Shown here: piece by piece, positions 15,708 through 21,400 of the stretch
How positions within the stretch are numbered: the first letter of the stretch is position 1
Layout: the number at the start of each line of letters is the position of its first letter
Assembly: GCA_020025955.1 (NCBI GenBank)
Contig: JAHHRF010000031.1
Coordinates: 1-21,936 of the forward strand
DNA from: Sutterella sp.
GTDB taxonomy: Bacteria; Pseudomonadota; Gammaproteobacteria; Burkholderiales; Burkholderiaceae_F
DNA: 21,936 nucleotides
Direction of reading: 5' to 3'
Translations under genes and position numbers: made by a program
Notes under the pieces: model-generated
Databases searched by the model: none
Seen by the model: only the letters and a program-made list of their open reading frames with translations
What the model was told of the DNA's origin: nothing

Positions 15708-16154
15708 TTACGCGCGAAGCGTTAACTGATCGTCTGCGAGATACTCCAGGAACACCGCACGCACGTCGTCTGGCAACGCCATGGAAGCAAGCCCCGTGCC
15801 CTCTTCAACTTTCTTGACGCAGACCACGGTTTCTGTGGCCGCCAAACGAACGTCCCCCTTCTCGCCCACGATACGCATGGCAAAGCGAGCGCTGGTGGTC
15901 CCCACGTGCTCGAGCCAAAGTTCCATCGTGCAGGCGTCCCCTAAGCGGCTCGGGCGCGTAAAGTCAGAGCGCACGCCGACGACCGGAAAGCCCCAGCCCT
16001 TGGCGATGGCGTCTTCGTAGGAGACCCCTACCACCTCACGGAAAAAGTCTTCCATGAGGGCGTTGAGCATCACAAAGTATTGCGGGTGATAAACAATGCC
16101 CGCCGTATCACAGTGAGCCATACGAATGCGTAAGGGTTGAGTAAAACGCTTCAC
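15708..16154 (-). CDS. Hotdog-fold acyl-CoA thioesterase (YbgC/4HBT family)
   Basis: A 148-residue hotdog-fold protein expected to hydrolyse acyl-CoA thioesters. The family motif HCDTAGIVYHPQYF lies at residues 14-27, and D16 is the catalytic acid of the 4-hydroxybenzoyl-CoA thioesterase/YbgC group. The start is GTG at 16154 with AAAGGA upstream; I see no better start. It lies 29 bases after the cyclase-family gene and is probably cotranscribed with it. It is not beside tol-pal genes, so a YbgC role with Tol-Pal is not supported by context. The substrate is unknown. Confidence 0.88.
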   Translation of the reverse strand: MKRFTQPLRIRMAHCDTAGIVYHPQYFVMLNALMEDFFREVVGVSYEDAIAKGWGFPVVGVRSDFTRPSRLGDACTMELWLEHVGTTSARFAMRIVGEKGDVRLAATETVVCVKKVEEGTGLASMALPDDVRAVFLEYLADDQLTLRA

Positions 16155-16183
16155 AACTGAAATCCTTTCTTTGCTTTGTTTTT

Positions 16184-16798
16184 TTAGAACCGAAGCACCG
16201 CGCGCACGGGGGAGGCTTCGAGGCCCGTCATTTTGAGGGGTAAGGCAATGAGTTCACAGGGGCCTTCTGGGGCCGCTGCCAAAACGAGATTTTCTAAAAA
16301 TACCACGCCTTGGGGTAAAAGTTGACTGTGGGCGGAGTCAGGCCCCACTTCCTTGCCAGGAGCATCGAGCCCGGGGGCGTCTATCCCAATGAGCGTTAGG
16401 CCACGTGCTTTGAGGGCCAACACCGCTTCCTTCGTTAACGCCCGATAGGGGGTAGAAAACGGCGTCCCTTCGGGGCGACCCGTTTTAATGAGGAGGCGCG
16501 TGACGTCCTTGGGGACCGACTCAAACGCATCCGAGTCAATCGCCCCCATCCCCGCACTCACATCACACACCCAAGCGGGACCCACGCCTGCGTCTAAGGG
16601 AATCTCAGTGATATCAGGAAGCCTTCCCGCGCGATGCTTCGGGGCATCCATGTGCGCCCCCACATGGGGACTCATCGAAAAAGTGGAGAGCGTAAAGTCA
16701 TCCTGTGTCCCCGCTTCCCACGTCACGGAAAAAGGGGTGTCCCCGGGATAAACCGGCGTTTGCGCGTTAAGCGACGGGGAAATGCAAAGTAGTGGCAT
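16184..16798 (-). CDS. Cyclase-family metal hydrolase, kynurenine-formamidase-like
   Basis: A 204-residue protein of the cyclase family (KynB and relatives), which hydrolyse amides or lactones with bound zinc. TPVYPGDTPF at 14-23 and the metal motif H45-x3-H49-x-D51 in SPHVGAHMDAP are clear. A later acidic residue in VVFLENLVL fits the family. KynB converts N-formylkynurenine to kynurenine, but no other tryptophan-catabolism gene is nearby, so arylformamidase activity is only one option. AGGGGG lies upstream of the ATG. It precedes the hotdog thioesterase in the same direction. Confidence 0.82.
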   Translation of the reverse strand: MPLLCISPSLNAQTPVYPGDTPFSVTWEAGTQDDFTLSTFSMSPHVGAHMDAPKHRAGRLPDITEIPLDAGVGPAWVCDVSAGMGAIDSDAFESVPKDVTRLLIKTGRPEGTPFSTPYRALTKEAVLALKARGLTLIGIDAPGLDAPGKEVGPDSAHSQLLPQGVVFLENLVLAAAPEGPCELIALPLKMTGLEASPVRAVLRF

Positions 16799-16828
16799 GA
16801 GCGCCCCCTAAAACCAAAGAACCCTGAC

Positions 16829-16834
16829 ATTGTA
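16829..16834 (-). promoter_or_regulatory. Candidate -10 box of the cyclase-thioesterase unit
   Basis: TACAAT on the minus strand, 30 bases before the ATG at 16798. The -35 region is poor (TTTTCT at 17 bases). Confidence 0.5.
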
Positions 16835-16905
16835 AGAAGGGCACGCTCAGAAGAAAAGGAAAACCAGGGGACCTTTCGACTAAGGGCCACACAGAGCAAG
16901 AGGCG

Positions 16906-16911
16906 TACAAT
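16906..16911 (+). promoter_or_regulatory. Candidate -10 box of the nitroreductase-like gene
   Basis: TACAAT on the plus strand, 46 bases before the ATG, divergent from the cyclase-gene box. No -35 hexamer is recognisable. Confidence 0.5.
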
Positions 16912-16957
16912 AAAAGCGCTTCTCGATTTTTCTGCCTCTCAAAGGAAGACTCTCACC

Positions 16958-17506
16958 ATGATCGCCTCGTCGGATTCGTTTTTCGCTTTAGTGCATGCCC
17001 GCCACTCGTGTGGGGCCAAGCATTTGACCTTACCCGTCCCCACGGAAGAAGAATTGGCGCAACTCTTGGGGGCCGCCCTTCGCAGCCCCTGCCACGAAAA
17101 GACGCGTCCCTATCGGTGGGTGAAGATTGACTCGCGTGAGGTGTTAGCGGACGCCTTTGAAGAAGCCTTGCCTCCGGGTAGTGACGAAAAAACCATTGAT
17201 CGCGCTCGCAGTAAAGCCCTCAAGGGCCCCATGCTCTTAGCGCTCATTGAAACGAGGACGCATGAGGCGGATGACCTCACCCGCCGTGAGCGTTTAATCA
17301 CGATGGGGGCATCCCTGCAAACCCTCCTTTTAGGGCTCACGGCCTTAGGGTACGCGGCTAAAACCGTCTCAGGGCGCGTGCTTCCTGACACCAAAGGGCT
17401 CTACGACGCCGAAACGGAAGCGTTGCACGCTTTCCTTTTAGTGGGCACCCCAGACACCCCTATTGAAGAAGAGGCGGCTACGCCCTCGCCCTTTCCCACT
17501 TGGTAA
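16958..17506 (+). CDS. Nitroreductase-family flavoprotein (YdjA-like)
   Basis: A 182-residue protein of the small nitroreductase group, whose members use FMN and NAD(P)H. The N-terminal segment VHARHSCGAKHL (12-23) occupies the place of the RRSxR flavin-binding motif. LGAALRSPCHEKTRPYRWVKI matches the family AAxxAPxHxxxxPWRF pattern, seen at about residues 36-56. GASLQTLLLGLTALGYAAKTVSG is the family helix before the C-terminal Gly turn. AAAGGAAG precedes the ATG. Physiological substrate unknown. It converges with the DUF72 gene, whose last base is one base beyond its stop, and no terminator separates them. Confidence 0.82.
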   Translation: MIASSDSFFALVHARHSCGAKHLTLPVPTEEELAQLLGAALRSPCHEKTRPYRWVKIDSREVLADAFEEALPPGSDEKTIDRARSKALKGPMLLALIETRTHEADDLTRRERLITMGASLQTLLLGLTALGYAAKTVSGRVLPDTKGLYDAETEALHAFLLVGTPDTPIEEEAATPSPFPTW

Positions 17507-17507
17507 G

Positions 17508-18590
17508 TTAGGCGACGAGCTGCCCCGTACGTAACGGGCGCAGGGCCACTTCTTTTTTCCGAACGGCGTCCGCATTTTTGAGAATGGCCTCTAACGTGCC
17601 GGGCGCCAACCCTTCAGCACGATTCCCCACCAAGGCGTAAGCGGGGTAGCCTTCTGACGCGGCTCGCCAGAGCATTTCCGCAATCACATGGCGCGTCGGA
17701 ATGTCGGGCGCAATCAAGCGTCCTTTGGAGCTCGGGCTCAACAGGGGACGAGAGAGTGACGGCGACAGACTCCAGCGCGCAATAAAGGGGCCACGGAAAA
17801 CGGGCATCCCAGCGGGCGCCCCCGTCTCCGTTTCCCGATCACGGTAGTAGTAGCCCATGGCCTTCATTTGACGAAGAGCCGCTGGCATCGTAGGGTGCAG
17901 ACTCATGATGGGGATGATGTTGGCCTCAAACAGTTCATCCATCATGCGCGGGGTTAAGCATTCAGCATTGCGCCACTCTATGCCCACAATCACGTGCTCA
18001 GGCAAAGCGTCTCGCCAACTCGCCACCCGCTTAATCACGGACGCAATATAGCGGTTTCTGTCGTCCACGCTGTCAACGGTTTGCACGGGAACGCGCCCAG
18101 CTTCGACTAAGAGCGCCCCAAACTTGTCGCCTAAGCCCGATAAGGGACGTTCGACGGCTTCGTCGATTGAGGCGGGATTCAAGAATTCATGATTCGCCCC
18201 CACGGGTCGCCCTTGTTTGTCGCGCAAGAAGGGATCCGTAAAGCGCCCTGGCGCACGCACGCAAAAGCGAAAGTCCTCTGGCACCTGTTGGGCAAAGGAC
18301 GCAAACTGGGCTTCCGTGTACGAGCGATAGAAGTGCCCTTCTAAGGACACCGTATTGAGCATCGGATGACGGCTATAGGCATGCAAGCCCTCTTGGTAGA
18401 GCCTCGCCTCCCCACTCATGGCGTCATAGACAATCCCCTTCCAGCTGGGCGACGCCCAGCCCAAGGTCCCCACTCGAATCGAGCGAGGCAAGCGTTTCAC
18501 ACGCTCCACGAGCTCGGGCGCGGGGAGGTGCGCTTTCACACTCACGTGGCGACTCGCAGGGGTCGCGGAAAAAGGAAGACGCTCCGACAT
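17508..18590 (-). CDS. DUF72 (YecE-like) protein
   Basis: A 360-residue member of the DUF72 TIM-barrel family, whose function is not established. Family landmarks are VGTLGWASPSWKG near residue 40, YSRHPMLNTVSLEGHFYR, RFCVRAPGRFTDP (usually FxFKxP in relatives), and GIEWRNAECL (relatives show EFR). Length exceeds typical members (240-300) because of an N-terminal extension of about 40 residues and the SPSLSRPLLSPSSKGRL insert. I chose the ATG at 18590; a TTG four codons upstream is the alternative. The Shine-Dalgarno is weak. It is divergent from the response regulator gene across a 139-base region with paired promoter-like sequences. Confidence 0.85.
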   Translation of the reverse strand: MSERLPFSATPASRHVSVKAHLPAPELVERVKRLPRSIRVGTLGWASPSWKGIVYDAMSGEARLYQEGLHAYSRHPMLNTVSLEGHFYRSYTEAQFASFAQQVPEDFRFCVRAPGRFTDPFLRDKQGRPVGANHEFLNPASIDEAVERPLSGLGDKFGALLVEAGRVPVQTVDSVDDRNRYIASVIKRVASWRDALPEHVIVGIEWRNAECLTPRMMDELFEANIIPIMSLHPTMPAALRQMKAMGYYYRDRETETGAPAGMPVFRGPFIARWSLSPSLSRPLLSPSSKGRLIAPDIPTRHVIAEMLWRAASEGYPAYALVGNRAEGLAPGTLEAILKNADAVRKKEVALRPLRTGQLVA

Positions 18591-18637
18591 AGTCAAACCC
18601 AAAAAAACGAAGGGGGAAGCCTTTAAACAAAGGCCCT

Positions 18638-18701
18638 ATCCTCATTGTACTGCGACGGCCCACTTTCCCCGAGTGCGGAGCAATCTGATACCATGAGGAT
18701 A
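18638..18701. promoter_or_regulatory. Divergent promoter region with inverted repeat
   Basis: On the minus strand TACAATGAGGATA (18650-18638 side) faces the DUF72 gene. On the plus strand TACCATGAGGATA (18689-18701) faces the response regulator. They match at 12 of 13 positions in inverted orientation. Each begins with a plausible -10 box, and the plus copy is preceded by TGA (extended -10). The -35 regions are poor on both sides. Confidence 0.5.
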
Positions 18702-18712
18702 TCGGTAACTTT

Positions 18713-18722
18713 ACGTATACGT
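18713..18722. promoter_or_regulatory. Perfect 10-bp palindrome ahead of the response regulator gene
   Basis: ACGTATACGT ends 7 bases before the ATG. It could be an operator for a dimeric regulator, including the gene product itself. Function is inferred only from symmetry and position. Confidence 0.35.
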
Positions 18723-18729
18723 TTGTGCT

Positions 18730-19392
18730 ATGGATCTCGATTCCGTCCCCGTGTGGGTCGTCGACGATGACGATGTCCGCTACTCCATTCAATTTGCCCT
18801 GGCCACGCTGGGTCGCCAAGCGGCCACCTATGGGTCGGTCGATGACTTTCTCGACGCCGTTGATTTAACCCAACCCGGGTGCCTCGTGATGGACGCGGAC
18901 ATGAAGCACCACCGTGCCCACGCCCTTTTTGATCAACTGCGCGAAGAAAATAGCCCCATTCAGGTAATTTTCTTTGCGAGCGACCCCACCTGCGAAGACG
19001 CCATGGACGTCTTGGATCGCGGGGCGGTGGCGTTGATGCGAAAACCCGTCTACCCCGACGAATTAGCCAAAAAAATCCAAGTCGCCCAGTCGCGCGCCCT
19101 GGTGGCGTTGTCGCGTGCGGAAGTCCTCAGGAAACTTGAGTCGCTTTCTCGCCGTGAGCGCCAAATCTTCTTTTTGTTAGCCCGTGGGATGACCAGCCAA
19201 GACATTGCGGATGAACTCTTTGTGTCGCGCCGTACGGTAGAAGTGCACCGCGTCCACATTGCCCGCAAGCTCGCGCCCTACACGCCCGTGACGGTGCTCT
19301 ATGAGTTAGCCCGCGATTCGCTCGCGCGCTTCGGGGAGGAGACCCCCGTGCGCGACGCGGAACGCTTCGTCGATGACGTGCCAGCGCTCTAG
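18730..19392 (+). CDS. Orphan FixJ/NarL-type response regulator
   Basis: A 220-residue regulator. The N-terminal receiver (about 5-120) has the acidic patch VVDDDD (10-15), the phosphoacceptor D55 (CLVMDADM) and K105 in MRKP. The C-terminal LuxR helix-turn-helix (about 132-195) carries LSRRERQIFFLLARGMTSQD near 135-154 and SRRTVEVHRVHIARKL. The receiver is unusual: the MPGMSG stretch after D55 is replaced by MKHHRAH, and the conserved Thr of beta-4 aligns with A83 (S84 is next to it). No histidine kinase is adjacent. No clear Shine-Dalgarno precedes the ATG, and the upstream stop limits the start to it. A 10-bp palindrome lies 7 bases before the ATG. Confidence 0.9.
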   Translation: MDLDSVPVWVVDDDDVRYSIQFALATLGRQAATYGSVDDFLDAVDLTQPGCLVMDADMKHHRAHALFDQLREENSPIQVIFFASDPTCEDAMDVLDRGAVALMRKPVYPDELAKKIQVAQSRALVALSRAEVLRKLESLSRRERQIFFLLARGMTSQDIADELFVSRRTVEVHRVHIARKLAPYTPVTVLYELARDSLARFGEETPVRDAERFVDDVPAL

Positions 19393-19404
19393 AGGCTGCC
19401 CAAA

Positions 19405-19457
19405 GAGGGCTCGGTTCGTCGGGGGCTTCCCATCGCCCCCGACACCGAGCCCTTTTT
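19405..19457. terminator. Bidirectional terminator between the response regulator gene and thiC
   Basis: GGGCTCGGT pairs with ACCGAGCCC outside TCGGGGGC/GCCCCCGA, giving about 17 bp in all. TTTTT follows on the plus strand and TCTTT on the minus strand, so it can serve both convergent genes. Confidence 0.9.
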
Positions 19458-19462
19458 CAGTT

Positions 19463-21109
19463 TTAACCGTTAGAGGGAAGCGCTTTCTCTTCACCCGCTT
19501 CGCTTGAGAAAAGCGTATGCGCTAAACGCATGGGGCAGTATTGGGGACCACACATGCTGCAAAAGTGCGCGTGATTGCCCCCTGCGCCCCCTAAGGTTTC
19601 ATCATGAAAGCGCCGTGCGCGCTCGGGGTCAAAACTCAGGGCGTATTGATCAAGCCATCGGAATTCAAAGCGCGCAGAGCTCATCAAATGGTCTCGCAAG
19701 AGGGCGCCCGGAATCCCCTTCGCAACGTCGGCGGCGTGGGCCGCTAAGCGAAAGACCACTAAGCCTTCTCGCACATCGTCCACATTGGGAAGCCCCAAAT
19801 GCTCTTTCGGGGTCACGTAACAGAGCATAGCCGTGCCCTCAGAAGCCATCACGGTGCCGCCAATCGCTGCCGTGACATGGTCGTACCCCGCCCCCGTGTC
19901 GCACACTAAGGGGCCCAGTGTGTAAAAGGGCGCCCCATCACACCATTCGGTCTCGAGCGCTTGATTCCGAGCAATCGTCTCCAACGGCACGTGCCCGGGC
20001 CCCTCAATCATGCACTGCACCCCAGCGTCACCTGCCAATCGGTTTAGGTGTCCCAAGGTTTTGAGTTCAGAGAGCTGCGCCGCGTCATTGGCATCAAAGA
20101 GGCTCCCGGGACGTAACCCGTCGCCCAACGACAACGTGACGTCATAGTGGCGCGCAATACGCAAAATCTCATCGAAATGCGTAAAGAGGAAATTCTCTTG
20201 GTTGTGCCCCTGCATCCACCGGGCCATTAAGCCGCCCCCGCGCGAGACAATCCCCGTCATGCGATGGCGCGTCTTTTCAATGTCCGCTCGTAAGAGCCCT
20301 GCGTGCAAGGTCATGTAGTCGACCCCTTCTTCGCATTGCGCTTCCATGACGCGCTTAAACGCGTCCCACGAGAGCGCCATCGGGTCGCCCCCAACCGCTT
20401 CTAAAACCTCATACAAGGGAACAGTCCCCACGGGCACAGGGCTATGGCGAAGAAGTCGCTCACGCGTCGCTTGAATGGCCTCCCCCGTCGACAGATCCAT
20501 CACCGTGTCCGCCCCAAAGCGAAGCGCCACCGCAAGTTTCTTGATTTCGTCTTCGGTGTTAGAGCCTTTACTCGTTCCGATATTGGCATTCACCTTGGTA
20601 CTAAAACGTCGCCCAATGATCATGGGCAAGGCCTCGGGGTGACGAACGTTTAGCGGAATCACCGCGTGACGTTTGGCGACCAAGTCGCGGACGCGCTCTG
20701 GGGTCCACAGGGCAATCCCCTCTAGGTAAGGCATGAGTTTCGCAATGAGTGCGTGGTTGTTAGTGGCCAAGAGGCTTTCTTTAAAGCCTTCAAGGTTCAA
20801 GTTTTCACGCGTGGCGACGTAACTCATCTCAGGCGTTACCGTGCCCGCTCTTGCGCACTCTAAAAGCGTGGGGGAGCCAGGCTGGGGACGCTCACGAACG
20901 GGCAGCGTCCCATCGGGCTTGGGGTCACCGACGGTGTCATTTAAAAAGAGGGTGGGGTTTTTCATGCCGCCCAACCCTAAGGGCGTATCAGAGAGATGAA
21001 TGGCTCGAAAAGGAACCCGTTCGCCGTGCGGGGTCGAAACCCACATTCGGTCCCCTGGCAAAGGGGGAAATGACGAAGAGGAAGGGGTGGAATGGAAGGT
21101 GTCTGCCAT
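19463..21109 (-). CDS. thiC: Phosphomethylpyrimidine synthase ThiC
   Basis: A 548-residue radical-SAM enzyme that converts aminoimidazole ribotide to the hydroxymethylpyrimidine phosphate of thiamine. The C-terminal cluster motif C-x2-C-x4-C is present in HFCSMCGPQYCPM. Core motifs include NANIGTSKGS, DLSTGEAIQATRE, MTLHAGLL, SRGGGLMARWM and EGPGHVPL. The N-terminal ThiC-associated domain is present (VPFRAIHLSDT, NPTLFLNDTVGDP) but shorter than in the roughly 630-residue E. coli type. I chose the ATG at 21109, with GGAG 7 bases upstream; the frame stays open into the leader but there encodes only leader RNA. No other thi gene is in the window. A TPP riboswitch precedes it. Confidence 0.96.
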   Translation of the reverse strand: MADTFHSTPSSSSFPPLPGDRMWVSTPHGERVPFRAIHLSDTPLGLGGMKNPTLFLNDTVGDPKPDGTLPVRERPQPGSPTLLECARAGTVTPEMSYVATRENLNLEGFKESLLATNNHALIAKLMPYLEGIALWTPERVRDLVAKRHAVIPLNVRHPEALPMIIGRRFSTKVNANIGTSKGSNTEDEIKKLAVALRFGADTVMDLSTGEAIQATRERLLRHSPVPVGTVPLYEVLEAVGGDPMALSWDAFKRVMEAQCEEGVDYMTLHAGLLRADIEKTRHRMTGIVSRGGGLMARWMQGHNQENFLFTHFDEILRIARHYDVTLSLGDGLRPGSLFDANDAAQLSELKTLGHLNRLAGDAGVQCMIEGPGHVPLETIARNQALETEWCDGAPFYTLGPLVCDTGAGYDHVTAAIGGTVMASEGTAMLCYVTPKEHLGLPNVDDVREGLVVFRLAAHAADVAKGIPGALLRDHLMSSARFEFRWLDQYALSFDPERARRFHDETLGGAGGNHAHFCSMCGPQYCPMRLAHTLFSSEAGEEKALPSNG

Positions 21110-21116
21110 AAGGAAA

Positions 21117-21158
21117 CTCCAAAAGAGGAAAAAAACAAGGCAGACCGGGGGCTTGGAG
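21117..21158 (-). promoter_or_regulatory. thiC ribosome-binding site with possible sequestering partner
   Basis: In the mRNA CTCCAA (21158-21153) can pair with TTGGAG (21122-21117), which contains the GGAG of thiC. The 3' part of the riboswitch leader also carries TGGAGG, able to compete for CCTCCA. This fits a translational expression platform; pairing is seen, the switch is inferred. Confidence 0.4.
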
Positions 21159-21170
21159 GGTGTGGTTTTG

Positions 21171-21191
21171 GGTGGACGCAAAGCCTCCACC
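21171..21191 (-). other. Hairpin in the thiC leader
   Basis: GGTGGA and TCCACC pair around a 9-base loop just after the riboswitch. No T-tract follows, so it is not a terminator. It may be one of the alternative folds of the expression platform. Confidence 0.45.
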
Positions 21192-21199
21192 AATCAAAA

Positions 21200-21289
21200 G
21201 CGTTTCCCGACGCAGGTCTTTATCCCGATCCGGTACGAAGGGTGTGTCTCAACGGTCTGGAGAAAGCTTCCAGACAGTACCCCTAACGC
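21200..21289 (-). ncRNA. TPP riboswitch (THI element) of thiC
   Basis: On the minus strand the P1 helix GCGTT/AACGC encloses GGGGTAC, a P3 hairpin GTCTGGA/TCCAGAC, TTGAGACACACCC, ACCGGATCGGGATAAAGACC and GCGTCGGGAA. These align with the conserved CTGAGA and ACCTGATCTGGATAATGCCAGCGTAGGGAA-type segments of TPP riboswitches. Compared with the E. coli thiM form I recall, the P5 side has about one extra base and the first base of CTGAGA is T. Position 91 bases before the thiC ATG supports the call. Confidence 0.92.
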
Positions 21290-21298
21290 GTACGCGTT
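21285..21298. repeat. Perfect 14-bp palindrome at the riboswitch 5' edge
   Basis: AACGCGTACGCGTT is self-complementary. Its riboswitch-proximal GCGTT is the 5' strand of P1, and its distal AACGC is identical to the 3' strand of P1, so the two could compete. Confidence 0.7.
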
Positions 21299-21336
21299 GG
21301 AGTGTAGCGAAGCCCAATAAGGGGCGCAAGCCCCAA

Positions 21337-21373
21337 AGAAAAAAGAGGACCCTCCTTCTTTCGGAGCGTCCTC
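21337..21373 (-). terminator. Rho-independent terminator of the His-rich protein gene
   Basis: On the minus strand GAGGAC pairs with GTCCTC and the inner CTCC with GGAG, followed by TTTTTTCTTT. It starts about 28 bases after the stop. A small GGGGC/GCCCC hairpin lies next to it at 21321-21334. Confidence 0.88.
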
Positions 21374-21400
21374 TTGTCAAGCTAAGCCACTAGCGCTTTC

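Noticed and set aside
18730..19392. TtrR-type regulator of the molybdoreductase operon
   Set aside because: The gene is 11.5 kb away, has no partner sensor and has an atypical receiver; a link would be guesswork.
21110..21193. Longer N-terminus for thiC
   Set aside because: It would be translated from the riboswitch expression platform and gives a hydrophobic, non-homologous extension; GGAG marks the ATG at 21109.
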